In this document: positions 1 to 8,441 of the stretch, piece after piece
Layout: every line of letters starts with the position of its first letter
Numbering within the stretch: the stretch's first letter is position 1
Source: Paenibacillus baekrokdamisoli
GTDB lineage: Bacteria; Bacillota; Bacilli; Paenibacillales; Paenibacillaceae
Assembly (NCBI RefSeq): GCF_003945345.1
Contig: NZ_AP019308.1
Span: forward strand, 2,232,001-2,296,000
DNA: 64,000 nucleotides
Reading direction: 5' to 3'
Notes under the pieces: generated by a model
Seen by the model: the letters and a program-made list of their open reading frames with translations, nothing else
Database searches by the model: none
What the model was told of the DNA's origin: nothing
Translations under genes and position numbers: made by a program

Positions 1-1137
1 CTTCTCCAGGCTGATGCTATATTCCGTTTTAATATGCTCTCTTATCCGATGGGACATGTGATGAAATTTCGTCTCCAGAAGGCCGACTTCGTCAATACGT
101 GTAATAATCGGCGCTTCCATTTCTTTAATCAGATTGAGGCCCTGCATCGATCTAGCTAGCTTTACGATAGGCTTCGCCGTTTTCCATGCAAAGAAAATGG
201 CGATCAAGATTGATACCAGGACGGAAACTGCACCCACAATGAATCCATAACGCATTGTCGCTTGCGCACTTTTATTGATAAAGCTCTTTGGAACGACTTT
301 CACAATCGTTAAACCGACGGAATCGATGGTATTGTAGAACAAATAATTGTTAGCTGTTCGGACTAATCCCTGGCCTCTTCCCAGCCGCTTAATCATTCGC
401 TTCGTTTCGTCAGATAACTGCGGTCCATTCGGCTGATAAAGTACGTTACCGTCCGGCCCCGCGATTATTACCGCCTGCTGTTCTCCTCGATCCAGTACAT
501 TCAACGTCTGATCCAACAATCCCCAACGGATATCAAGTGAAATGCCGCCAAGCTTTTCGCGATTCTCGAAACGGTTGATGCTGCGGATGAGTTGAAACTT
601 ACTCTTATCACTGCCATTCGTACGTATGATGAAGTCCTTGCTCTCTTCGAACAACTGGTCAAAAGGCGATGGTATGGCGGTAGTCGTTTTAATATCGCTT
701 TGTGAGGAGTTAATTGTGAAAAGTTTGTTATTCTCCTTGAGGTACAGCTCTACGCCCACGAGATGATTACCCCCTGAATAAAAGACGTTCGTCAGGGTAT
801 CAATAATATTCCTTTGTGCGGCAAACTCACTGGAAATACTGGATTCCTCCACCTTCTCCAAATAGCTGCTCAAATGAGGGCTGATGAGCACGGTATAGAT
901 TAGATTGTTCAATAGCGCAAATTGTTCATCGAGGTAAATACCCGTCCACTTCATGTTGGATACGTTGGTCTTAATGACTTCCTCTTCCATCGATCGGCGG
1001 CTGTTCTCCGCCGCGATGGCCGTGATGGTAATGATCGGTATAACCGACAGAATGATCATCGTTAGAATCAGCTTGTTGCGTATACTTCGACGGAATGGTC
1101 CAGTTAATGTCTCATATCCTTTGACGAACCTATTCAA
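1..1137 (-). CDS. Sensor histidine kinase, N-terminal part (cut by window edge)
   Basis: The frame stays open for 379 codons from a TTG at 1137 to the window edge, so only the sensor half is visible. The TTG is preceded by a strong GGAGG-type site (AAGGAGGGGG). A membrane segment lies near residues 23-43, an extracytoplasmic Cache-like region follows, a second membrane segment is near 295-318, and then a HAMP-like linker. The kinase core with its His box lies outside the window. The arrangement matches YesM-type kinases that pair with YesN/AraC regulators and often sit beside glycosidase genes in Paenibacillus; this family assignment is inference. It is separated from the upstream GH30 gene by a terminator. 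Confidence 0.8.
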   Translation of the reverse strand, partial: MNRFVKGYETLTGPFRRSIRNKLILTMIILSVIPIITITAIAAENSRRSMEEEVIKTNVSNMKWTGIYLDEQFALLNNLIYTVLISPHLSSYLEKVEESSISSEFAAQRNIIDTLTNVFYSGGNHLVGVELYLKENNKLFTINSSQSDIKTTTAIPSPFDQLFEESKDFIIRTNGSDKSKFQLIRSINRFENREKLGGISLDIRWGLLDQTLNVLDRGEQQAVIIAGPDGNVLYQPNGPQLSDETKRMIKRLGRGQGLVRTANNYLFYNTIDSVGLTIVKVVPKSFINKSAQATMRYGFIVGAVSVLVSILIAIFFAWKTAKPIVKLARSMQGLNLIKEMEAPIITRIDEVGLLETKFHHMSHRIREHIKTEYSISLEK

Positions 1138-1181
1138 TGCGGCCCCCTCCTTCCTTCACTGCAATTCGCACTCAAATAACA

Positions 1182-1212
1182 ACAAACGCCCCACTAAGCC
1201 GGAGGCGTTTGT
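1182..1212 (-). terminator. Terminator after the GH30 gene
   Basis: Inverted repeat ACAAACGCC / GGCGTTTGT (1182-1190 and 1204-1212) begins 17 bases past the GH30 stop; on the minus strand it is followed by a T-rich stretch. It separates GH30 from the downstream kinase. Confidence 0.7.
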
Positions 1213-1228
1213 CAGATTATATCATGAT

Positions 1229-2563
1229 TTAAAATACGATTGTATGAAACGATTCGGGCTCAAGCTCGAACGTCCTTACGCCAGTTCCATCCAATAAACG
1301 TAATATCCTCTTATCCGCAAACGGATTCGTAAGCACGATTACCCGTTCTCCATCTGGATTCTCGAACGCGAGCGCGCTGCCAGCCCAAGGACCTTTCAAG
1401 CCAATCCTTTTCGAGCCTGGGGTGACAAAATGGGCAAAATGCTGCATGACGTAATATTCCGGATTACGTATGGCTTGCTTAGCAGTTGGATCGACAGTGA
1501 TCATGGAGTTCTGCTCCCATCCCCATGTGCTTCGCCCCTTCGGCTCAAGCGCCATGTTCCAATAAATGTAGGCATTTACACCATTGATGAAATAATGATG
1601 ATATAAGTTAAAGACATACCGCGCATAAAACCATGTATTCTCTCCGTCTCCGCACTCGTTCTCCGTTTGCATGTAGCGAAGCTCTGGATAGCTTAGAACA
1701 GTACGTTGTATCGCATTTTTCCCGGCCCACTGATAACCGACACCTGATACATATTTATAGGCTTCCGGATCGCTAAGCACAGTATTCGCATAAGCATCGA
1801 AATCCGTCGCTTTTTTCTTCAGCCACTCATCCCAGGGTTCTGGCGCATTAATCGTACCCAGCCAAATTTCCGTATCGAGTCCATGCTTTTCAAAGGCAGG
1901 TCCCAGATAATCACGAATAAACTCACGAAGCTGTTCACCGGTCCATACGCAGGAAGGGAATTTCTGATCGGCTACCACTTCATTCTGAATATGGACTTGA
2001 TGAATCGTAATTCCCGCATCACGATAGGCTTGGACAAATTTGACGAAATAAAGGGCGTAGGCTTCCAGTATGTCTTTCTCCCAACGCAAGGTCCCGTAAT
2101 TATAAGATTTGGGAAACTTCATCCAAGTCGGCGGGCTCCATGGGGAGGCGAATAGCTTCAATTCCGGATTCAGCTTCAAAGCTTCTTTGATATAGGGAAT
2201 CAAATGTTTCTGATCACGTTCGATTGAGAAATGATCCATTGCCAAATCCCCATCCGTCTCGTTCAAACTATACCATTCGAGCGCGTAGTCGCTTGCCCCG
2301 ATTGGAAGCCTGCATATGCTAAACTTGTGGTCGCCCTCAGGATGGAACAGCGAATGCAGGACATCGGCTCGATCTTCTTCCGGCAGATGTTGGAGCGCCA
2401 CGAAACCAAGTTCATTGATACAGCCGCCGAAGCCGTCTACGGTTTGAAATGTCTCTGTGGTGATCACAAGATTAGCTTCCCCATCATGGGCAGCAGGTGC
2501 TTGCATCTGCTTCCAACTTGATGCTTCCGTACTGGAGATCCACTTTATGTTAGCTTGTTCCAC
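1229..2563 (-). CDS. GH30 family glycoside hydrolase (glucosylceramidase/beta-glucanase-like)
   Basis: 444-residue retaining glycosidase without a signal peptide, so probably cytoplasmic. Family landmarks are the GFGG motif near the N-terminus (FQTVDGFGG), SPWSPPTWMK, the acid/base Glu in HIQNE (about residue 195) and the nucleophile Glu in QTENE (about 301). The C-terminal 60 residues fit the usual small beta domain. GTG at 2563 is preferred because GGAGG lies 9 bases upstream; a TTG at 2569 is too close to it. It is downstream of the GH3 gene on the same strand, suggesting joint breakdown of imported beta-glucosides or related oligosaccharides. A cre-like site over its own promoter suggests CcpA control. 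The exact substrate (beta-1,6-glucan, xylan or glucosylceramide type) cannot be told. Confidence 0.9.
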   Translation of the reverse strand: MEQANIKWISSTEASSWKQMQAPAAHDGEANLVITTETFQTVDGFGGCINELGFVALQHLPEEDRADVLHSLFHPEGDHKFSICRLPIGASDYALEWYSLNETDGDLAMDHFSIERDQKHLIPYIKEALKLNPELKLFASPWSPPTWMKFPKSYNYGTLRWEKDILEAYALYFVKFVQAYRDAGITIHQVHIQNEVVADQKFPSCVWTGEQLREFIRDYLGPAFEKHGLDTEIWLGTINAPEPWDEWLKKKATDFDAYANTVLSDPEAYKYVSGVGYQWAGKNAIQRTVLSYPELRYMQTENECGDGENTWFYARYVFNLYHHYFINGVNAYIYWNMALEPKGRSTWGWEQNSMITVDPTAKQAIRNPEYYVMQHFAHFVTPGSKRIGLKGPWAGSALAFENPDGERVIVLTNPFADKRILRLLDGTGVRTFELEPESFHTIVF

Positions 2564-2621
2564 GTGCAAAAACCTCCATCTATTGTTATCTGAGCTGCAT
2601 AAGTAGGTGATGCAAAATTAA

Positions 2622-2640
2622 TGATTACGCTTTCATTATA
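2622..2640 (-). promoter_or_regulatory. cre-like site and -10 box upstream of GH30
   Basis: On the minus strand TGAAAGCGTAATCA (2635-2622) with flanking A and T fits the relaxed CcpA consensus WTGNNARCGNWWWCAW at every position. It directly follows a TATAAT (2640-2635). No good -35 box is visible, which would fit an activator-dependent promoter. Confidence 0.55.
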
Positions 2641-2652
2641 TGATACAGAAGA

Positions 2653-2682
2653 AAGCGTTTAATTGGACAGAATTAAACGCTT
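2653..2682 (-). terminator. 12-bp perfect hairpin in the GH3-GH30 gap
   Basis: AAGCGTTTAATT (2653-2664) and its exact complement AATTAAACGCTT (2671-2682) enclose a 6-base loop. In the transcribed minus strand it is followed by TTCTTCTG. It could be a weak terminator or processing signal between GH3 and GH30, upstream of the GH30 promoter. Confidence 0.5.
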
Positions 2683-2703
2683 GTATTGGACATTTTTAAA
2701 CCT

Positions 2704-2787
2704 GGCCTCTCTTCTCTCTGGATTGATTTCACCCTGAAGTGCAGGGGCATATTTGCTATCCAGAGAGACGCTTCCATGCAAGAGGCC
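2704..2787 (-). promoter_or_regulatory. Nested stem structure downstream of the GH3 gene
   Basis: Three nested inverted repeats share one axis: GGCCTCT/AGAGGCC (2704-2710 with 2781-2787), CTCTCTGGAT/ATCCAGAGAG (2714-2723 with 2758-2767) and CCCTG/CAGGG (2732-2736 with 2742-2746). On the minus strand it begins 19 bases after the GH3 stop. It may be a terminator-like or stabilising 3' structure; it matches no riboswitch I know. Confidence 0.5.
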
Positions 2788-2805
2788 GACTACTATACTT
2801 TTTCT

Positions 2806-5064
2806 TTACTTATTGTTAAATTGCTTCAAATCTTCTGCTAGCATGGCTTCTGTGTATTTGCCTTGTCCAAACCCAACCATTGCTCGAAGCGGCATGTTTC
2901 TCATCATAGCTGCGAGCATCTCTGGATTATCGCCAAGCGCAGCGCCAAGACCAAATATACTCATATAGATCTTGGCTTTCTCGGCAGTCCGCGGGTTCTC
3001 AAGTAAATCGCCCAGCGTAGAATTCCGATGATAGATGACTGTTGGCTCGATGGTCGAACTGACTTCAACCACGGCGGTCAGTTCAATTTCCCGTGAAGAT
3101 TTGCCAATTTGAATATCGAATAAGCCCGTTTCCACATACCAATCTTGAATAGCGACATTGTAGTAGGCAAAAGCACGCTTATCGAGCACGAAGGTAACGA
3201 TTGTACGTTCCCCGGGTTGAAGTTCGATTTTCTGAAAGCCCTTCAGCTCCTTCTGCGGCCGAATTACAGTACTCTTTTGGTCCCTGACGTATAATTGAAC
3301 AATTTCTTGACCGGACCTATTCCCTGTATTTTGCACGGTTACGCTCACTTGAACTGCCTCATTATCGGCCAAACTCTGTTTGTCTACTCTCAACTCGCTA
3401 TACTCGAAATTTGTATAGCTAAGACCGAATCCGAATGGAAATAATGGCTCGATTTCCTTCGTATCGTAATAACGATAGCCGACGAAGATACCCTCCCTGT
3501 AATCCACTCGGTCGCCCTCACCCGGAAAATTCAAGAAAGATGGGTTATCACTCAGCTTCTTCGGGAATGTCTCTGCAAGCTTACCGCTTGGATTGCTAGT
3601 GCCGAACAGCAGATCTGCAACCGCACCTCCGAACGCCTGTCCCCCCAGATAGCCTTCCAATATTCCTTTGGTCTTATTGATCCATGGCATCTCTACTGGT
3701 GAGCCATTGCTTAGCACAATAACGAGGTTCTTCTGAATGTCGGCCACCGCCTCAATTAGCGCTTGATGGTTAGCCGGAATCTTCATATGCGACCTGTCAT
3801 AGCCTTCCGATTCGTAGCGCTCGGGAAGACCGACAAATAATACTGCCACGTCTGCCTGTTCCGCCGCTTTCAGTGCTTCCTTCATTAGCTCTACGTCGAG
3901 CTCATCACTTGCCAGCTTATATCCTTGGGCGAACTTAAACTGTACAGCACTCCCGGCAGCTGACTTCATTTCTTCAAGGGCATCATCTAGTCGGGTTGGA
4001 TTAACATGCGAGCTTCCGCCACCTTGATAGCGAGGTTTTGTGGCAAATTCGCCTATAATGGCGATTGTGCCTTCTTTGCGAAGCGGCAATATGTCATCTT
4101 CATTTCTGAGCAGCACCATGCTCTCCCGCGCAATTTCCCGTGCCAAACGGTGATGCTCAGCTGCATCATATCTGGCATCACTCTTCCGGTTATCTGCCGC
4201 TTTGAAGACAAAGCTCAGCATCCGTTCGACTGCGAGATTCAGCGTTTCCTCCAATAACTCTCCGTTTTGAACCGCGGCCACGATTTTGGCATCGCCGATC
4301 CCAGCGCTTGAAGGCATCTCCAATTCCAGCCCTGCTTGCAGCGCTTTCACTCGCTCGTTCACTGCGCCCCAATCGGATACGACGAAGCCTTCGAAGCCCC
4401 ATTCATCTCTAAGCACTTTGGTAAGAAGAAACTCACTCTCCGAAGCATACTCGCCATTCACTTGGTTATAGGAGCACATGACACTCCAAGGCTGCGACTG
4501 CTTAACAGCACCTTCAAAGCTGGCCAGATAAATTTCACGAAGTGTGCGCTCATCAACAATCGCGTCCACAGACATTCTTCGATGCTCCTGATTATTCACG
4601 GCAAAATGCTTGAGCGATGTCCCCACACCTTGGCTTTGTACACCTTGGATATGGAATGCGGCCATCTCTGAGGATAAATAGGGATCTTCTGAGAAATATT
4701 CAAAATTCCGGCCATTCAAGGGTGAACGTTTAATATTGACGCCAGGACCGAGCAGTACGGCAACGTTCTCCGCCTGACTTTCCAAGCCCAATGCTTCACC
4801 CACACGTTTGATCAATTCCCGGTTCCATGAAGAAGCCATGCCAGCAGCAGAAGGAAAGCATGTCGCCGGCACACTGTTATGAAGACCCAGGTGGTCGGCG
4901 CCTTCGTTTTGTTTTCGCAGCCCATGCGGTCCATCCGTCACCATCACGGAAGGAATCCCTAATCGTTCTATACCCTTCGTGTTCCAGAAATCCAACCCCG
5001 AACATAGACCCGCTTTCTCTTCCAATGTCATTTGGTCGATAAGATTTCTAATGTTCTCTTTCAT
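2806..5064 (-). CDS. GH3 family beta-glucosidase
   Basis: 752 residues, no signal peptide, so an intracellular exo-glycosidase. The N-terminal TIM barrel carries [19 protein letters not shown] and the nucleophile Asp in FVVSDWG (about residue 231). The alpha/beta sandwich domain follows (GGGSSHV near 350), and a fibronectin III-like domain lies around 560-640 ([22 protein letters not shown]). The last ~80 residues form an extra helical tail seen in many Firmicutes GH3 enzymes. A GGAGG site lies upstream of ATG 5064. It is divergent from an AraC regulator and upstream of GH30 on the same strand, so the two probably act on one glucoside substrate. Specificity (beta-glucosidase against beta-xylosidase) is not resolved. 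Confidence 0.9.
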   Translation of the reverse strand: MKENIRNLIDQMTLEEKAGLCSGLDFWNTKGIERLGIPSVMVTDGPHGLRKQNEGADHLGLHNSVPATCFPSAAGMASSWNRELIKRVGEALGLESQAENVAVLLGPGVNIKRSPLNGRNFEYFSEDPYLSSEMAAFHIQGVQSQGVGTSLKHFAVNNQEHRRMSVDAIVDERTLREIYLASFEGAVKQSQPWSVMCSYNQVNGEYASESEFLLTKVLRDEWGFEGFVVSDWGAVNERVKALQAGLELEMPSSAGIGDAKIVAAVQNGELLEETLNLAVERMLSFVFKAADNRKSDARYDAAEHHRLAREIARESMVLLRNEDDILPLRKEGTIAIIGEFATKPRYQGGGSSHVNPTRLDDALEEMKSAAGSAVQFKFAQGYKLASDELDVELMKEALKAAEQADVAVLFVGLPERYESEGYDRSHMKIPANHQALIEAVADIQKNLVIVLSNGSPVEMPWINKTKGILEGYLGGQAFGGAVADLLFGTSNPSGKLAETFPKKLSDNPSFLNFPGEGDRVDYREGIFVGYRYYDTKEIEPLFPFGFGLSYTNFEYSELRVDKQSLADNEAVQVSVTVQNTGNRSGQEIVQLYVRDQKSTVIRPQKELKGFQKIELQPGERTIVTFVLDKRAFAYYNVAIQDWYVETGLFDIQIGKSSREIELTAVVEVSSTIEPTVIYHRNSTLGDLLENPRTAEKAKIYMSIFGLGAALGDNPEMLAAMMRNMPLRAMVGFGQGKYTEAMLAEDLKQFNNK

Positions 5065-5177
5065 ACCATAACCTCCTCTGAATTTGACTGGCTTATGCTC
5101 TCATCTTAATGCACTTCAGGGAGGAATTATGGTACTCTGATTATATTAATTGTATTTTAGTTAGGAGAATGATAATC

Positions 5178-6416
5178 ATGAGCCAAATAACTGATGTCAC
5201 TCGAATCGAATACATTTGCAAAATATTGTTTGAATCGTTTCAAATCCCCGTCTTCTATATGAACCAGCACCAGCAGATCGAGATCGAATGGCCTTCGTCC
5301 TTCATAGCGAACCCTTTGTTTACTGAGACTGCTGCACTCTTAACCGACATTACCGCTTATGCCGACGAGACCTCGCTGCCGGTTATTCGATCAACCAACT
5401 TTCTGGAGAACTTTCTGGTGCTCCGTATGCCGCGAGACTGCTCTGTTTCCGGTACGATTATTATTGGCCCATCCGTTTATGGAGAGTTGTCGGAAGAAAC
5501 GAAGAAAAACCTCTTGAAAGATAACGATGTGCCACATAAACACTATGAGGAGTGGAAGGAATATTACGGGGAATTGCCGATCATGAACAAGATGCGGTTA
5601 TTTCACGCAGGCATGCTGCTCCATTACCTCGTTTCAGGTGAGCCTCTTGAAATTAGCGAAGTTCTGGAACACGCACACGCGCTGAAACCGAAGTTCATCC
5701 CAATCGATAATGTGGATATGCAGGTATCGAATCAGCGTAAAAACACTAACCTTCACCATGATCACATGCTAGAGAAAAACATCATGAAACATATCACCAA
5801 TGGAAATAAAAAAGGGCTGCTAGAGGCCCATACTTCATTCCCAAGTGACAAATATGGCGTTCTCTCTAAACGAAGCCACTTAAGAAGCCAAAAAAATCTA
5901 GCAATCTCAGCTATAACGCTGGCGACTCGCGCAGCTATTGACGGGGGTTTGTTTTGGGAGATTGCCTATACGCTCAGCGATTTTCATATCCAACATATGG
6001 AGGAACTGAAGGAGATTAAGCAAGTGGAACGCGCAGTTGCGGACGCGCTGGTGGATTTCGCAGATCGGGTTCGGATGAATAAAGATCAGAAGGTATCTAA
6101 GACCGTCGCCATTTGCCAAAATTACATTTTCAATCACTTGTATGAAGAAATTACATTATCCAGCCTTGCCTCACTAGCTGGATTAAACGCGAACTATTTG
6201 TCCCAGCTATTTAAGAAGGAAGTTGGCATTCCCATAAGTGACTATATCCAACGGGAGCGAATTGAAGAGGCGAAGAAACTGATCTCACTCTCGGATACCT
6301 CGCTATCAGACGTTTGCTCCAGTCTTGCTTTCAACGACCAGAGCTATTTCACCAAGGTGTTCAAGAAATTCACGGGCGTTACGCCAAAACAGTTCAGGAA
6401 TAACAAACATACCTGA
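5178..6416 (+). CDS. AraC family transcriptional regulator
   Basis: 412 residues from ATG 5178, chosen because AGGAG (5163-5167) lies 10 bases upstream; the open frame reaches back to 5109 without a better site. Residues 1-290 are a sensory region without clear motifs. The last ~100 residues hold two helix-turn-helix motifs of the AraC/XylS type (ITLSSLASLAGLNANYLSQL and the SLSDVCSSLAFNDQSYFTKV segment). It is divergent from the GH3-GH30 genes across a 113-base gap and is the likely activator of both. The visible kinase at the window start is not next to it, so a direct two-component role is not supported; it lacks a receiver domain. Confidence 0.85.
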   Translation: MSQITDVTRIEYICKILFESFQIPVFYMNQHQQIEIEWPSSFIANPLFTETAALLTDITAYADETSLPVIRSTNFLENFLVLRMPRDCSVSGTIIIGPSVYGELSEETKKNLLKDNDVPHKHYEEWKEYYGELPIMNKMRLFHAGMLLHYLVSGEPLEISEVLEHAHALKPKFIPIDNVDMQVSNQRKNTNLHHDHMLEKNIMKHITNGNKKGLLEAHTSFPSDKYGVLSKRSHLRSQKNLAISAITLATRAAIDGGLFWEIAYTLSDFHIQHMEELKEIKQVERAVADALVDFADRVRMNKDQKVSKTVAICQNYIFNHLYEEITLSSLASLAGLNANYLSQLFKKEVGIPISDYIQRERIEEAKKLISLSDTSLSDVCSSLAFNDQSYFTKVFKKFTGVTPKQFRNNKHT

Positions 6417-6441
6417 TTCTGGCTCGCCTGAGTGCACATGA

Positions 6442-7326
6442 TTAAGAGTTGAGAAAGCCCCGCACTATTCTCACAAATTCATCCGTTTCTTCCAAGTAGC
6501 TAACATGAGCACTATTCTCAAAGACATGGAACTCGGATTCCGGAACGAGCGATTGATAATATTGAGTGGATTCAGGTGTCGCTTCATCATACCTGCCGCA
6601 AACAAAGAGGGATGGAATTGAAATTTCATGCAGCTGCGGTGTGCAATCGAAGGTTTTTAAATTCCCTGTCGGACTAAATTCAGAAGGTCCCCACATTGTC
6701 ATATAGATATCTTTATTCGCTTTTGCTCTACTCTCAGTCATGATAGCGGGTCTTGGATCAAGTCTGCATACATACCTGTCATAGTACACTTTCATCGCCT
6801 CTTGGTACGCTTCCGAATTTGTTGTTGCTTGCTGCTCGTTATGAGCAATGATCCTTTGAACATCATCCGGTAACCTTGCCAATAGCTCATCCGCATCTTG
6901 TTTCCATCGCTCAGCACTCAGACATGGACTTGAAAAAATAACGCTGCGCACCCCCGAATGCTTATGATGAATCAAATAGGAAGCCGCCAGCATCGTCCCC
7001 CAGGAATGCCCTAAGATATGAACCTCTTTTAGATTCAGCGCATCGCGAACGCATGCCAACTCTTCTACAAACCGTTCTGTACGCCACAATGAAGGGTCTG
7101 TAGGTCCATCTGAATTCCCAGATCCGAGCTGATCATAGAAAATGACAGGTCTCTCCTCTGCGATAGCTTCTAATGCAGACTTGAGCGGATCATGTGTGTT
7201 TCCTGGTCCACCATGAAGCACAAGCAGAGGCGTCTGATCACTTTCACCCAATCGGATGTACCAAACCCTGCCTCCAGGGACATCTATATAACCTTCAACG
7301 CTTTTCAAATTCATTGCTCCTTCCAT
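6442..7326 (-). CDS. Alpha/beta hydrolase, proline iminopeptidase type (peptidase S33)
   Basis: About 290 residues. Oxyanion-hole motif HGGPG (about residue 39), nucleophile elbow GHSWG (Ser about 108), acid Asp in [11 protein letters not shown] and His in NSAHVSYLE give the complete S33 triad. The family removes N-terminal proline from peptides or hydrolyses amides. No signal peptide, so cytoplasmic. The start is ambiguous: ATG 7326, ATG 7314, or TTG 7308, which has AAGGAG 8 bases upstream and gives a slightly shorter protein. The next gene upstream is a small membrane protein on the same strand 13 bases away, so the two may be co-transcribed. Confidence 0.85.
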   Translation of the reverse strand: MEGAMNLKSVEGYIDVPGGRVWYIRLGESDQTPLLVLHGGPGNTHDPLKSALEAIAEERPVIFYDQLGSGNSDGPTDPSLWRTERFVEELACVRDALNLKEVHILGHSWGTMLAASYLIHHKHSGVRSVIFSSPCLSAERWKQDADELLARLPDDVQRIIAHNEQQATTNSEAYQEAMKVYYDRYVCRLDPRPAIMTESRAKANKDIYMTMWGPSEFSPTGNLKTFDCTPQLHEISIPSLFVCGRYDEATPESTQYYQSLVPESEFHVFENSAHVSYLEETDEFVRIVRGFLNS

Positions 7327-7339
7327 ACACCTTATTCAA

Positions 7340-7678
7340 TCAATTGGTTGCGACTTCTCTTCCCATCTGAACAGCAGAAACAAAATAAAGCAGCAGCACG
7401 ATCCCAAAGAGATTCCATAAGCTTGGCACCGACACAATTGCTAGATAAAGGCCGTAAGGAATGGACCAGATTAACGTAACATACATAAGGGATTGGATTC
7501 TAAACCATGCAGCTAAGATACCTAAGCAAGCGGGGAGAATCAACATAATCGATACGATAAGAATCGTACTACGATTTACAGGAAGCGATGAATAGGGATT
7601 CCAGAACAGGAAGATGACGCACAGAACAATGCAGCCCATAGAAGCGATCAAACCAATTTTAGAAGCATTCCATTTCAT
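7340..7678 (-). CDS. Small four-helix membrane protein
   Basis: 112 residues with about four hydrophobic segments (roughly 8-28, 38-60, 64-84 and 86-106). GGAGG precedes the ATG at 7678. No recognised domain or charged active site. It is upstream of the S33 peptidase gene on the same strand with a 13-base gap. Function unknown. Confidence 0.7.
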   Translation of the reverse strand: MKWNASKIGLIASMGCIVLCVIFLFWNPYSSLPVNRSTILIVSIMLILPACLGILAAWFRIQSLMYVTLIWSIPYGLYLAIVSVPSLWNLFGIVLLLYFVSAVQMGREVATN

Positions 7679-7719
7679 TACCTTACCTCCGTTTCACCGT
7701 ATTCCTATCATTTTATGCC

Positions 7720-7743
7720 AAAAAGGCATGCGCTAAGCATGCC
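7720..7743 (-). terminator. Terminator of the small-gene unit
   Basis: GGCATGC-GCTAA-GCATGCC (7725-7743) with a T tract on the minus strand (7724-7721). It lies just beyond a 9-bp tandem repeat and ends the 8.36-7.84 kb genes. Confidence 0.75.
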
Positions 7744-7749
7744 TTTCCG

Positions 7750-7839
7750 TTCATACTGTTCATACTGTTCATACTGCTCCTACTGTTCATACTGTTCATA
7801 CTGTTCATACTGCTCATACTGCTCCTACTGCTCCTACCT
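7750..7839. repeat. 9-bp minisatellite between stop codon and terminator
   Basis: Nine complete copies plus one degenerate copy of a 9-base unit, TTCATACTG with variants CTCATACTG and CTCCTACTG, read on the plus strand. It begins 5 bases past the stop codon of the 77-residue gene and ends before its terminator. On the minus strand one frame would read Gln-Tyr-Glu repeats, but it is interrupted by TAG and is not in frame with the gene. Confidence 0.9.
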
Positions 7840-7843
7840 GCAG

Positions 7844-8077
7844 TTACTTCTGCTCCGAGTTATTGCTTGGCTTTACTCGAACAGGTCGAGATACCCAATT
7901 CTCGCGATTCATTGGTTTAACTTGATTCTTCGGATCGGACATATCAATAATCGGAATCACCGGTTGTGCAGCTTCTGTCTCGCTCTTTGACTTATTTAAC
8001 GCTTTGATTGCCTTACCTGTCGCTGATACGCCGCCGCCATTGTGTTTTCCTTTATTCCACACTCTTCCTTTACTCAT
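7844..8077 (-). CDS. Hypothetical small basic protein (77 aa)
   Basis: 77 residues, Lys/Asn/Ser-rich, Gly-rich near residue 14 (HNGGGVSATG), no membrane segment and no recognised family. GGAG lies 7 bases upstream of ATG 8077. It follows the YqkE-like gene by 29 bases on the same strand and the pair shares one terminator. A short region IPIIDMSDPK is the only part that looks structured. Function unknown. Confidence 0.6.
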   Translation of the reverse strand: MSKGRVWNKGKHNGGGVSATGKAIKALNKSKSETEAAQPVIPIIDMSDPKNQVKPMNRENWVSRPVRVKPSNNSEQK

Positions 8078-8106
8078 CTCACAGCTCCATACTCTTCTTT
8101 TATTGT

Positions 8107-8364
8107 TTATTTGTTTTTACGCCAATCCATTTTGCTGTTGTTAAGCAGATGTTCAAAATCATTTTCGAGTCTTTTTTGCTCCGCTTGATGAGCTTCCTCC
8201 GCTTGCTTCCTAATATCTTCTTTGCGGGTCTCTTCAGCAGTCTTGAGCTCATTCGCCTTCGCCTTTAGCTTATCTAAAATTTCAGGTCTTAACAGATCCT
8301 GTAAAGTGGCAGGTTTATCATCTTTGGCTGCAGCCGGCGCAGGGTTCGTTCTTTTCTTCGCCAT
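8107..8364 (-). CDS. YqkE-like (DUF3886) protein
   Basis: 85 residues from ATG 8364, chosen because GAGGTG sits 6 bases upstream; an earlier start at 8388 lacks a site. An Ala-rich basic N-terminus is followed by DLLRPEILDKLKA, a highly charged helical stretch (about 30-70) and the C-terminal motif FEHLLNNSKMDWRKNK. This matches the layout of B. subtilis YqkE, whose end reads FEELLNESGLDW from memory. The family is of unknown function and restricted to Bacilli. Probably co-transcribed with the downstream 77-residue gene. Confidence 0.75.
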   Translation of the reverse strand: MAKKRTNPAPAAAKDDKPATLQDLLRPEILDKLKAKANELKTAEETRKEDIRKQAEEAHQAEQKRLENDFEHLLNNSKMDWRKNK

Positions 8365-8441
8365 AACAATCACCTCTATTTCCTTCAACTATTATAACAA
8401 GATTGAGCTGCGCATTCTATACTTGTGTCGATTCGTCATTC

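Noticed and set aside
953-1297. 114-residue plus-strand frame
   Set aside because: Antisense to the kinase start and the GH30 end, crossing a terminator.
7715-7990. Open frame with (Ser-Tyr-Cys)n repeats on the plus strand
   Set aside because: It is a reading of the 9-bp minisatellite and lies antisense to the 77-residue gene and the terminator.
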